Shown one piece after another: positions 1 through 7,996 of a stretch of 40,237 nucleotides of DNA; position 1 is the first letter of the stretch; the number at the start of each line of letters is the position of its first letter. Origin of the DNA: Planococcaceae bacterium UBA3378. GTDB lineage: Bacteria > Bacillota > Bacilli > Bacillales_A > Planococcaceae. The stretch spans positions 1 to 40,237 of the forward strand of contig DEQA01000060.1 of NCBI GenBank assembly GCA_002359075.1, given 5' to 3'. Position numbers and translations under genes: made by a program. The notes under the pieces were generated by a model. That model saw only the letters and a program-made list of their open reading frames with translations. It made no database searches and had not been told where the DNA came from.

Positions 1-153
1 TCTAAAACATGCCTCGTAAACTACTAATTTACTCTTTCATCATAAAGAAATACGTAAACTTTTTCCAATCATTACAGATGAATTGTTCTTTTTAAATAGG
101 AGCTTTAATTGTTAGTGGAGTAGCATTTTGAAAAGGGACATCTGCATAAAGAA

Positions 154-180
154 CCCTCCCAAGCATGTATCTTGGGAGGG
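154..180 (-). terminator. Hairpin terminator of mmsA
   Basis: A perfect 10-bp inverted repeat (CCCTCCCAAG / CTTGGGAGGG) with a 7-nt loop lies 13 nt beyond the mmsA stop on the minus strand. The following T-stretch (TTCTTTATG) is weak, so termination may be incomplete. Bases 1-153 hold no gene that I can recognise. Confidence 0.75.
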
Positions 181-192
181 GATAGGGGAATG

Positions 193-1707
193 CTATTTAT
201 CACTTGGGAATGCGAAGGAAAGTCCGGATGTATCGCTCGGTGTAATCCAGCGCTCGGATACCATTTTGGATTTTGTATAGAATCGAGCCTGATCTGGTCC
301 GAACATTTGACCGTCGCCAAAGCGGGAACCTTTAAATCCGGCAAAGTTATGGTAGCCTACAGGAATAGGAATCGGTACATTGACACCGACCATCCCGACG
401 TCAATTTCCGTAGTAAACTTGCGGGCTGCTGATCCGTCATTCGTGAAAATCGTGACACCATTGCCAAGCTCATGCTCATTGATTAAGGAAATCGCTTCTT
501 CCAGCGTATCGACCCTGACAATATTACGGACGGGGCCGAAAATTTCCTGATCATATAGCTCCATTCCCGGTTTAACATGGTCAAATAAAGTCGGAGCAAG
601 GAAGAATCCTTTATGGGATTTCGTAATTTCTTTTTCACGTCCGTCTACGACAAGTGCCGCTCCCTCGGCTTCCCCTTGATCAATGGCTGCGAGGATAGAC
701 TGCTTTGCCTGCGGGGAAATGACAGGTCCATAGTCAGCACCGTCCTGATAAGCCCCTACTTTTAGCGCTTCGATCTTCTCTTTTAAAATGTCAACGAGAC
801 GGTCAGCCGTGTTTTGACCGACTGCCATTAACGTAGAAATCGCCATACAGCGCTGAGAAGCCGCTCCGTAACCGGCACTGATAAAGGCATTGGCTACCTG
901 CTCCAGATCGGCATCCGGCATGACGACCATATTGTTTTTGCCGCCGCCTAATGCGACAACCCGTTTGCCGTATTTAGCACTCGTTTCATAAATATAGCGT
1001 GCCACAGGTGTTGAACCGACAAATGAAATCGCTTCAACAGCCGGGTTTTGCAGTAGTTCATTCACGGCCTCTTTATCGCCGTTCACGACTGTCCAGATCC
1101 CATCCGGCAAGCCTGCTTCCTTCCATAGCTCGGAAATATAAAGGGCTGTCATCGGCACACGCTCTGAAGCCTTTAAAATGACGGCATTCCCAACAGCTAC
1201 AGCCATGCTCGTTTGTGCAAGCGGAACCATAATAGGAAAGTTGAACGGAGCGATCGCAGCAACCACACCTAACGGATATTTGGCAGAATAAGCATTGATG
1301 CCGCCGCCGACATTGACGGAATATTCCCCTTTCATGAGATGCGGGGCGCTGATCGCCAAGTCGACCGATTCTAGACCTCGCGTTATTTCACCCATTGCAT
1401 CCTCCGCGGTCTTGCCGCTTTCTGTGCAGATTAGGTCGATTACCTTCTCTATATTGGCCGCGAGCAGATTACGGAACTTCAAGACAACCTCTGCCCGTTT
1501 TGCTACACTTAGGTCTCTCCATGCAGGAAATGCCTCGCCCGCTTTTTTAATAGCTGCCTTTACTTCTGCTACTGATGCTAATGGTACTTTGGCAATAACA
1601 TAGCCTGTTGCGGGATTGTACACGTCAGAGAAGCGCCCGCTTGCGCCGGCTACCTGCTGGCCGCCAATAAAATGAGATAGCTCTTTTACAGATGTACTAT
1701 TTGTCAT
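193..1707 (-). CDS. mmsA: CoA-acylating methylmalonate/malonate-semialdehyde dehydrogenase
   Basis: This enzyme oxidises (methyl)malonate semialdehyde with NAD+ and CoA to propionyl-CoA or acetyl-CoA plus CO2, in valine, inositol or beta-alanine breakdown, in the cytosol. The 504 residues match the family length. The catalytic Cys287 sits in AASQRCMAIS and Asn156 in FNFP. The segment LGGGKNNM (253-260) lacks the general-base Glu of hydrolytic aldehyde dehydrogenases, which is typical of the CoA-acylating subgroup (MmsA/IolA). The ATG follows GGGAG at a good distance. It lies 81 nt behind an aminotransferase in the same direction, so its aldehyde is probably that enzyme's product. No inositol genes are nearby, so an iolA role is less likely. 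The family call is firm; the substrate is inferred. Confidence 0.93.
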   Translation of the reverse strand: MTNSTSVKELSHFIGGQQVAGASGRFSDVYNPATGYVIAKVPLASVAEVKAAIKKAGEAFPAWRDLSVAKRAEVVLKFRNLLAANIEKVIDLICTESGKTAEDAMGEITRGLESVDLAISAPHLMKGEYSVNVGGGINAYSAKYPLGVVAAIAPFNFPIMVPLAQTSMAVAVGNAVILKASERVPMTALYISELWKEAGLPDGIWTVVNGDKEAVNELLQNPAVEAISFVGSTPVARYIYETSAKYGKRVVALGGGKNNMVVMPDADLEQVANAFISAGYGAASQRCMAISTLMAVGQNTADRLVDILKEKIEALKVGAYQDGADYGPVISPQAKQSILAAIDQGEAEGAALVVDGREKEITKSHKGFFLAPTLFDHVKPGMELYDQEIFGPVRNIVRVDTLEEAISLINEHELGNGVTIFTNDGSAARKFTTEIDVGMVGVNVPIPIPVGYHNFAGFKGSRFGDGQMFGPDQARFYTKSKMVSERWITPSDTSGLSFAFPSDK

Positions 1708-1788
1708 GAAATCAATCTCCCTTCGTCATAAAACAAGTTAAGTTGGATTGTCGTATGTTGTTATGCGGTTTGTTGTTTCTACAATCCC

Positions 1789-3141
1789 TTACTGTTGTGC
1801 TTCGATTGCTTCTGTCAGCTTCGATACAATCAAATCTTTTTCTTCGAGTGAAATAATAAGAGGAGGGGATAAGGTCAGGACATTATTGTAGCCGGCTACT
1901 GTCACGCCATTTTTCCCAATGATCAGCCCATTATTTTTGCAGTGGGCAATAATATTGTTTACAACCGCTACATCAAGAGGCTCCTTCGTGTTTCGGTCAG
2001 CTACAAGCTCTATACCGATAAGAAGGCCTTTTCCGCGAATATCTCCGACGTTTAGATGGGCGGCCAATTTGTTTTTCAGCTCTTTCAGTAATACGGCTCC
2101 CATCTCTTCTGACCGGCTGAAGAGATTTTCACGCTCCATGATTTCCAGGTTTTTCAGTGCTACTGCACAGGCAGCAGGGGAACCGCCAAACGTGTTGACA
2201 TGACGGAAGAAGTCATATTGGCCATTGCTCATGAACGCCTCGTAAATTTCACGGCGGACAGCCGTTGCAGAGAGCGGCATATAAGCACTTGTCAGTCCTT
2301 TTGCCATCGTGACGATATCAGGTTTTACACCGTAGTTCTGGTGGCCAAATGCTTTACCAGTCCGGCCGAATCCGCAAATGACTTCATCCACAATTAATAG
2401 GGCCCCGTGCTTTTGACAGACTTGCTGTACACCTTGCAGGTAATCATCCGGCGGCATAATGACACCGCCGCCTGTGATAATCGGTTCGACAATCACAGCC
2501 GCAATCGTATCCGAATATTCCCATGTCATGACCTCATCGATTGCTTTAACCGAAGAAAGTTCTAACGGGTTATTGCTGCTTTCCTCAGGGAATCGGTACT
2601 GATCCGGCGCCTTTACGTGTAGGAAGCCAGGTGCTAACGGCTCGTATCTATATTTTCGTTCCGCCTGGCCCGTAGCTGCCAAAGCGCCCATCGTATTACC
2701 GTGATAAGCCCGGTAGCGGGAGACAATTTTATAGCGGTTGTTCTCGCCTTTTTGCTGGAAGTACTGCCTTGCGATTTTAAAGGCTGTTTCATTCGCTTCA
2801 GACCCGCTGTTTGAGAAGAAAACAACATAATCATCACCGAGCATGTCGCTGATCTTTTCCGCTAAAACAATAGCGGATGGATGACTCATCGAAAGCGGGG
2901 TATAGTTGTTCTTCAGTAATTGCTCATAGGCGGCATTGGCAATTTCCTGATTCCCGTACCCGACGTTTACACACCAAAGGCCCGACATCGCATCGAGGTA
3001 GCGCTTGCCGTTTATATCTGTCAGCCATGAACCTTCCGCCTTTTCAATAATCATTGTTGCCTCCGGATTATAAGCCTTCATAGCATGCCATAGGAACTGC
3101 TCATCTTTTTGCGTTAAATTTGTCCCAACCTGTAAATTCAT
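1789..3141 (-). CDS. Class III (omega-amino acid type) aminotransferase
   Basis: This is a PLP-dependent class III aminotransferase, 450 residues from the chosen start. It should transfer the terminal amino group of an omega-amino acid (for example beta-alanine) to pyruvate or 2-oxoglutarate. The PLP phosphate site GSEA is at 113-116, the acidic residue that contacts the PLP nitrogen is D252 in VDEV, and the Schiff-base lysine is K281 in TMAKGLT. I start at ATG 3141 because AAAGGAAGTG lies just upstream; an in-frame ATG 45 nt earlier has no such site. It is followed directly by mmsA, which fits beta-alanine to malonate semialdehyde to acetyl-CoA. Substrate choice cannot be read from the sequence, and 4-aminobutyrate or other omega-amines remain possible. 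Confidence 0.88.
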   Translation of the reverse strand: MNLQVGTNLTQKDEQFLWHAMKAYNPEATMIIEKAEGSWLTDINGKRYLDAMSGLWCVNVGYGNQEIANAAYEQLLKNNYTPLSMSHPSAIVLAEKISDMLGDDYVVFFSNSGSEANETAFKIARQYFQQKGENNRYKIVSRYRAYHGNTMGALAATGQAERKYRYEPLAPGFLHVKAPDQYRFPEESSNNPLELSSVKAIDEVMTWEYSDTIAAVIVEPIITGGGVIMPPDDYLQGVQQVCQKHGALLIVDEVICGFGRTGKAFGHQNYGVKPDIVTMAKGLTSAYMPLSATAVRREIYEAFMSNGQYDFFRHVNTFGGSPAACAVALKNLEIMERENLFSRSEEMGAVLLKELKNKLAAHLNVGDIRGKGLLIGIELVADRNTKEPLDVAVVNNIIAHCKNNGLIIGKNGVTVAGYNNVLTLSPPLIISLEEKDLIVSKLTEAIEAQQ

Positions 3142-3182
3142 CTTTTCACTTCCTTTGGATAAATTCTTTTCTCTTTTATTGT

Positions 3183-3199
3183 GCAATGTTTTGGATTGC
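3183..3199. promoter_or_regulatory. Inverted repeat upstream of the aminotransferase
   Basis: GCAAT and ATTGC arms separated by 7 nt lie 42 nt upstream of the aminotransferase start. They are a possible operator. I could not find a convincing sigma-A or sigma-54 promoter beside them. Confidence 0.25.
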
Positions 3200-3392
3200 C
3201 CGGCATCTTACAATCTGTAACATATTAAAAGAGGATGGTTTCACATATTGCCCTATTACTCAAAAAAGCGTGAGAGAAAAGGGGACAATCTGTATAAGAA
3301 AATGGTATGTAAATGCTGTAGATAAATATGCAGGAAGGGAGGCGGGGGATTGTAGTCGAGACGACAATGGGCAATATGAGTGACAAATAAAG

Positions 3393-3424
3393 GGACTTGG
3401 CTCATTAAAAACCAAGTCCTTTTT
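3393..3424. terminator. Stand-alone hairpin with T-run
   Basis: An 8-bp perfect stem (GGACTTGG / CCAAGTCC) is followed on the plus strand by TTTTT, and on the minus strand by a looser T-rich stretch. No plus-strand gene precedes it. It may end a minus-strand leader or small RNA coming from the island at 3530-3660, or simply insulate the aminotransferase operon. Confidence 0.5.
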
Positions 3425-3529
3425 ATAATGTTTTTTGTATATGAACAGTTAACACCTTAAAATTAAATAATTTTAAGCAACATATCGATGTTTGTAAAAA
3501 AAGAAAAATACGCTAAAGCACTCATTCAT

Positions 3530-3660
3530 ATCCGGCAAGCTGCTTGCGAGCCTGAAGCAAAAGTAAACGTTCCATCACTTATGCCTAGGGAGCAGACCAC
3601 GATCTCGAGGATGTAACGTGGTTTCCTAGACAACTGTGCTCTATTTTATCCATAGGCAAA
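3530..3660. ncRNA. Candidate structured RNA or leader (unidentified)
   Basis: This GC-richer island lies in an AT-rich spacer. It contains nested complementary arms: TGCCTA (3582-3587) with TAGGCA (3653-3658), GAGCA (3590-3594) with TGCTC (3637-3641), and ACCACG (3596-3601) with CGTGGT (3617-3622). A separate hairpin GCAAG/CTTGC lies at 3535-3547. Hairpin/T-run elements flank the island on both sides (3393 and 3691). I tried to match it to known riboswitch, T-box, 6S and guanidine motifs and could not. A short reading frame runs through part of it (3488-3616) but has no ribosome site. The strand is undecided. The structure is seen; the function is not known. Confidence 0.3.
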
Positions 3661-3690
3661 AAATCTATAGTTTCTATAGCAATAAAAAAA

Positions 3691-3736
3691 TATAGCCAAA
3701 TGAATGTAAAAACTCATTTGACTATATCTCTTTTTT
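3691..3736. terminator. Bidirectional terminator
   Basis: The arms TATAGCCAAATGA (3691-3703) and TCATTTGACTATA (3714-3726) pair except for one position. T-runs follow on both strands (CTTTTTT on plus, seven T on minus). On the minus strand it backs up the gntP terminator; on the plus strand it would end any RNA made from the island at 3530-3660. Confidence 0.65.
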
Positions 3737-3799
3737 ATGGGTTAGTTAAGTGACATTATGTAAAAATCTATTCTTATCTTTGTATAAAGAGATAAAAAC

Positions 3800-3818
3800 A
3801 CCTATTTTAAAAATAGGT
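3800..3818 (-). terminator. Terminator of the second gntP
   Basis: A palindrome with arms ACCTATTTT and AAAATAGGT lies 14 nt after the permease stop, followed on the minus strand by GTTTTTATC. It closes the 3-hydroxybutyrate cluster. Confidence 0.7.
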
Positions 3819-3832
3819 AGATATCTTCAAAG

Positions 3833-5272
3833 TTATCTAATTCCAAACCACGTATAGATTCCTATTACGACTAATACAGCTAATGATTTAATGATAGTAA
3901 TCATAAAAATGTCACCATAGGATTGTCTATGTGTTAAACCTGTAACTGCTAGTAATGTAATGACGGCACCGTTATGAGGAAGCGTATCCATACCACCGGA
4001 TGCCATCGCGATCACGCGGTGCATCACTTCAGGTGAAATATCCGCCAGCGCAATTGTCTTATTATATTGATCGGCCATAGCACTTAATGCAATTCCCATA
4101 CCTCCAGAGGCAGAACCTGTTATACCTGCTAGTGTACTAGTAGTAAATGCACCATTGATAAGTGGATTTGAAAATATTCCGGATATGCCATCACTGATTT
4201 TAGCGAATCCAGGAAGAGCAGCGATAATGCCGCCAAACCCGTATTCAGAACCAGTGTTCATAACAGCAAGCAGTGATCCACCAATACTGTTATTTATTCC
4301 TTCTTTCATGTTTTTGGATACACGTTTCCAATCATAAGCAAGTGCCGTTAGTATTCCGACGACTAACGCTATTTCAACTGCCCAAATAGAGGTGTTTGCA
4401 GCGACATCAACTGTATATTTTGTGAGTCCACTAGACGAGAAATCAAAACCATTTGGATACCATAGCGGGATAGCCTTTGTGAGATAATTATTCATAAATG
4501 CCACTAGCACAAGTGGAACAAACGCTAAAATTTGTCTGAATACAGATTGATGGGAACTTAGATCCGGAACAACATCCTCATTATTATGAGATTCCTCTCC
4601 TCCAAGAGCAGGAGACATATCATCTGCAAATCCGTAGTATCCTTCCCCGGCGCTTTTAGCTTGTCTCTTTCTTATTTCTAAGTAGGTTAAACCAACAAAT
4701 AAAACAAAAAAAGAGCCGATGATTCCGAGAATTGGTGCAGCATAAATGTCTGTACCAAAGTAAGATGTTGGAATTACGTTTTGTATTTGAGGTGTTCCTG
4801 GTAAAGCATCCATAGTAAACGTAAATGCTCCAAGTGCAATAGTAGCCGGCATAAGTCGTTTAGGAATATCAGCTTGCTTAAATAATTGAACAGCAAAAGG
4901 ATAAATGGCAAATACGACTACAAATAAACTTACGCCACTATAAGTTAATATGGAACCCAATAGAACAATTGTCAACATAGCTTGTTTAGTACCAATTAAT
5001 CGAACAATTGTCTTAGCAATCGATTCGGCAATTCCTGACATTTCTATCACTTTCCCGAAAACGGCCCCTAATAAAAAGACAGGAAAATAATTTTTTATGA
5101 AACTGACCATTGCATCCATAAACACACCTGAATAAAAAGGCAATACATTTACAGGATCAACAAATAAAACGGCTAATAGGGCAGCAATCGGTGCAAATAA
5201 AATGACAGAATAACCACGATAAGCAGCAAACATTAATAATCCTAGTGCAAATAATATAATTAATAAATCCAT
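3833..5272 (-). CDS. GntP family permease (distal copy)
   Basis: A very hydrophobic protein of 479 residues of the gluconate:H+ symporter (GntP) family, which imports sugar acids or hydroxy acids across the cytoplasmic membrane. Family-type segments are visible: VSLFVVVFAIYPFAVQLF, GAFTFTMDALPGTPQIQN, GSASGGMGIALS, and near the C-terminus SGGMDTLPHNGAVITLL. A hydrophilic insert of about 40 residues falls between two membrane blocks near the middle. I prefer ATG 5272 because GAGGGTG precedes it by 6 nt; an ATG 15 nt upstream is possible. It follows the 3-hydroxybutyrate dehydrogenase, and a paralogue lies on the other side. This resembles the B. subtilis yxjC/yxjF neighbourhood, which suggests 3-hydroxybutyrate or a related acid as substrate (inference). 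Confidence 0.88.
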   Translation of the reverse strand: MDLLIILFALGLLMFAAYRGYSVILFAPIAALLAVLFVDPVNVLPFYSGVFMDAMVSFIKNYFPVFLLGAVFGKVIEMSGIAESIAKTIVRLIGTKQAMLTIVLLGSILTYSGVSLFVVVFAIYPFAVQLFKQADIPKRLMPATIALGAFTFTMDALPGTPQIQNVIPTSYFGTDIYAAPILGIIGSFFVLFVGLTYLEIRKRQAKSAGEGYYGFADDMSPALGGEESHNNEDVVPDLSSHQSVFRQILAFVPLVLVAFMNNYLTKAIPLWYPNGFDFSSSGLTKYTVDVAANTSIWAVEIALVVGILTALAYDWKRVSKNMKEGINNSIGGSLLAVMNTGSEYGFGGIIAALPGFAKISDGISGIFSNPLINGAFTTSTLAGITGSASGGMGIALSAMADQYNKTIALADISPEVMHRVIAMASGGMDTLPHNGAVITLLAVTGLTHRQSYGDIFMITIIKSLAVLVVIGIYTWFGIR

Positions 5273-5369
5273 TCGTTTCACCCTCATATAGTTTGATTAT
5301 CAATTTTCCCAAACCCTCTATAAACAACCGTTTATTAAATTATTAATTGTAGGGAAAAAACGCTAAAAA

Positions 5370-5410
5370 TGAACCTCACTATCAATCAGATGTATTGATA
5401 GTAGGGTTCA
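5370..5410 (-). terminator. Hairpin after bdhA
   Basis: A long stem has outer arms TGAACC/GGTTCA and inner arms CTATCAAT/ATTGATAG around a 7-nt loop. T-rich sequence (ATTTTTAGCGTTTTTT) follows on the minus strand. It lies between bdhA and the distal gntP, so it should attenuate or separate transcription of that permease from bdhA. Confidence 0.75.
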
Positions 5411-5443
5411 TCTAAATTATTTTATTTATTTTCTTTTCTGAAT

Positions 5444-6220
5444 TTACTGAGCTGTGTAACCGCCATCAATTACTACTGCTTGTCCTGTCACGCTCTTCGC
5501 TTTATCACTTGCTAAGAACAGAGCATAATCAGCAATTTCACTAACATCCAATAATTTCTTTTGAGGAACCATAGGAAGAAGAACTTCAGCTAACACATCT
5601 TCTACTGGAACATTACGTGTTTTCGCTAAATCTTCCATTTGACCACGTACTAGTGGTGTATCTACGTAGCCTGGGCATAATGCGTTAACAGTAATACCAT
5701 GCTCGGCACCTTCTAATGCAGCAACCTTTGTTAAACCAATAACACCGTGTTTAGCACTGTTATATGCTGCTTTACCTGCAAACCCAATTAAACCGTTAAT
5801 TGATGCAATATTAATAATACGGCCGAACCCTTGCTCTTTCATAATTGGGAAAACTGTTTTCGTAATAATGAAAGGTGCAGTTAACATAATTTTTTGCATT
5901 AACTCGAATTTTTCTGTTGGGAATTCTTCTAATGGTGCTACATATTGCAATCCGGCATTATTAATAACAATATCCACCGTTCCAAATGTTTCTTTTGCTA
6001 ATTGCACTAAGTTTTGTAAATCTGCTTCTTTTGTAACATCCGCTTTAATTCCGATTGAAGCGTAACCTAAATTCTTTAATGATTCAGCAGATTCCTTTAC
6101 CGCTTCTTCATTAATGTCAGAAAGAACTACTTTTGCTCCATTTTCAGCAAAGTGTTTACCAATTTCAAATCCAATCCCGCGAGCAGAGCCTGTAATAATA
6201 ACTACTTTGTTTTCAACCAT
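5444..6220 (-). CDS. bdhA: 3-hydroxybutyrate dehydrogenase (SDR)
   Basis: A short-chain dehydrogenase that oxidises (R)-3-hydroxybutyrate to acetoacetate with NAD+, in the cytosol. The 258 residues are the usual length. The cofactor motif GSARGIG is at 11-17, NNAG at 87-90, and the catalytic triad is S140, Y153 and K157 in YNSAK. The C-terminal half (CPGYVDTPLVRGQ, then the long helix before LLDVSEIADYALFLAS) is characteristic of the 3-hydroxybutyrate branch rather than FabG. AGGAGG precedes the ATG. It sits between two GntP permeases on the same strand. In B. subtilis the related yxjF is next to the CoA-transferase genes scoAB; none are present here, so acetoacetate activation must be encoded elsewhere. 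Confidence 0.9.
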   Translation of the reverse strand: MVENKVVIITGSARGIGFEIGKHFAENGAKVVLSDINEEAVKESAESLKNLGYASIGIKADVTKEADLQNLVQLAKETFGTVDIVINNAGLQYVAPLEEFPTEKFELMQKIMLTAPFIITKTVFPIMKEQGFGRIINIASINGLIGFAGKAAYNSAKHGVIGLTKVAALEGAEHGITVNALCPGYVDTPLVRGQMEDLAKTRNVPVEDVLAEVLLPMVPQKKLLDVSEIADYALFLASDKAKSVTGQAVVIDGGYTAQ

Positions 6221-6337
6221 AATAAAATTCCTCCTAATTTTGAGTGATCATTTTTTAATGCTAGTAATCTACTACGATATGATAGAGCACGCACGCGAGC
6301 CTACATAAACAAGAGATCAAAACATCTATAACTTTCA

Positions 6338-6373
6338 GTACCTAACACAATGTTGCAACATTGCATGCGGTAC
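6338..6373. promoter_or_regulatory. Perfect 16-bp palindrome inside a larger stem
   Basis: CAATGTTGCAACATTG (6348-6363) is a perfect palindrome, itself bracketed by GTACC (6338-6342) and GGTAC (6369-6373). It lies between the proximal gntP stop and bdhA. No T-run follows on the minus strand, so it looks more like an operator or an mRNA-stabilising stem than a terminator. Confidence 0.45.
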
Positions 6374-6387
6374 ATAAAAATTCTAAG

Positions 6388-7674
6388 TTAAACTAATCCA
6401 AATGCTCCCATGATTACACCAACAATCAATGCAATGGAAGGGATTAAGAAAGCTACCATAAATACATCTTTATAAGTATCCTTAAAAGTTAAACCCGTAA
6501 CCGCTACTAATGTTAATAACGCACCGTTGTTCGGGAAGATAGACGCTCCTGAAGCAACAGCGGCAATTCTATGTAACGCATCAGGACTAATACCAGTTGT
6601 TTGGGCAACATTGTAAAAAGTATCGCCCAGCGTTGTCAGGGCGATCCCCATTCCACCAGAAGCAGACCCGGTAATAATCGCCATAATTTGTACAGAAAGG
6701 GCTTCAGCAACTAATGGATTATCAGAAATATTAAGTAACCAAGATGTAATCGTATCAAATGCAGGTACCACTGCTATTACTGCACCAAAACCAACAGCAG
6801 CACTTGTATTAAGGATCGCCATAACTGATCCTTTACCGCCCTCGTTAATCGAGAATATAAATTTTTTATAATCCCTGAAATTGATAATCATAATACTTAA
6901 AATACCTAGTAATAAAGCATATATTGCTTCTACTTTTACAATATTTAAGAAAATAACAACGACGATGAGAGGGATTAAAGATAAAATCCAGTTTGGAATT
7001 TTTTCTTCATCCTTTGTATCCTCAGAAGAATCCTCATTTGGTTCTGTATAGACCTCTCCTTTTGCAGTAAGGGACTTTGCTCTATAAGCCAACCAAAGAT
7101 ATCCACCAACTGCCATGATTAACGTTGTTACAATCCCAATAATTGGCCCAGCTGTTGGGGTAGTATGGAAATAATCCATTGGGATTAAGTTTTGGATCTG
7201 TGGCGTACCTGGAACAGATGTCATGGTAAATGTAAAGGCTCCAAGTGCAAATGTTGGCACAAGTAATTTTCTTGTGATATTTGCTTCTCTGAATAATTGA
7301 AGTGCAATCGGATAAATTGCAAAAACAACTACAAATAGACTAACTCCACCATATGTCAATAAAGCTGCTGCAATTAATACGCCAAGAATTGCTCTCTTTT
7401 TACCTATTAGCTGCGTTACCTTTTTAGCAACAGATTTAGCTGCACCCGTTTCTTCCATCAATTTGCCAAAAACTGCTCCCAATAAGAAAATAGGAAACCA
7501 CTTCTGCACAAATCCAACTAAACCGGTCATATAGGTATCTGTATATGCTTCTAAAACGTCTAACCCACTCATTAAGGCTACGACACCAGCTGCTAATGGA
7601 GCTACCCAAATAATAGACCATCCTAAATAGGCGAGGGCCATTAATAAAACTAAACCGACAATTATACTAAGCAA
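6388..7674 (-). CDS. GntP family permease (proximal copy)
   Basis: A second GntP family importer of about 428 residues, polytopic throughout. It shares VSLFVVVFAIYPIALQLF, GAFTFTMTSVPGTPQIQN and GSASGGMGIALTTLGDTF with the copy downstream of bdhA but is clearly diverged from it, so this is not a recent duplication. A charged loop rich in Glu/Asp lies between the N- and C-terminal membrane halves. The start is uncertain: TTG at 7674 has AGAGGTGA six bases upstream, while GTG at 7692 would add six residues without a good site. It is the promoter-proximal gene, about 300 bp from a divergent LysR gene that probably controls it. Hydroxybutyrate-type substrates are inferred from bdhA. Confidence 0.87.
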   Translation of the reverse strand: MLSIIVGLVLLMALAYLGWSIIWVAPLAAGVVALMSGLDVLEAYTDTYMTGLVGFVQKWFPIFLLGAVFGKLMEETGAAKSVAKKVTQLIGKKRAILGVLIAAALLTYGGVSLFVVVFAIYPIALQLFREANITRKLLVPTFALGAFTFTMTSVPGTPQIQNLIPMDYFHTTPTAGPIIGIVTTLIMAVGGYLWLAYRAKSLTAKGEVYTEPNEDSSEDTKDEEKIPNWILSLIPLIVVVIFLNIVKVEAIYALLLGILSIMIINFRDYKKFIFSINEGGKGSVMAILNTSAAVGFGAVIAVVPAFDTITSWLLNISDNPLVAEALSVQIMAIITGSASGGMGIALTTLGDTFYNVAQTTGISPDALHRIAAVASGASIFPNNGALLTLVAVTGLTFKDTYKDVFMVAFLIPSIALIVGVIMGAFGLV

Positions 7675-7692
7675 TGATTTCACCTCTTTCAC

Positions 7693-7996
7693 TTTGTTCT
7701 AAATAATTTCAGGAATTACTGTTAACACCTGTTTTACTTCATTCAACGAACCGGGATTAGTAAGAATAAGGAATTGTTCAGATAAAATAATTTATATTCA
7801 GACTATTATTTCTTGAATTTTCAAATTAATCATTTTATCCCGTTTTTCATTTAAAAAAGCAAAAAAATAATATTTTTTAGGTGTAGCAATCAAGAAATTA
7901 TTATTATAAAATATTTTACTTTGAAATAATTTGAATGTAAAATGACTAAAAATCATATTTTTTATGAAGAAAAGGAATAAATGAAAGGGGATATGT
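7693..7996. promoter_or_regulatory. Divergent gntP/lysR control region
   Basis: A very AT-rich intergenic region of about 300 bp. A 12-base element ATTATTTCTTGA (7805-7816) recurs as an inverted copy TCAAGAAATTAT (7890-7901) with one mismatch, at a spacing that would suit a LysR-type tetramer bound at two sites. No gene is visible inside. Confidence 0.4.

Noticed and set aside
3120..3383. 87-codon plus-strand frame across the aminotransferase start
   Set aside because: It begins inside the aminotransferase and its ribosome site on the other strand. The composition is not protein-like and no family fits.
3563..3577. cre-like (CcpA) sequence around GTAAACGTT
   Set aside because: Only the central part matches the catabolite-responsive consensus. 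The flanking TG and CA are off, and it lies inside the structured island.
3488..3616. 42-codon plus-strand frame through the structured island
   Set aside because: The codons look acceptable but there is no ribosome site and the frame ends within the nested stems. I treat the stems as the better explanation, though a gene relic is possible.
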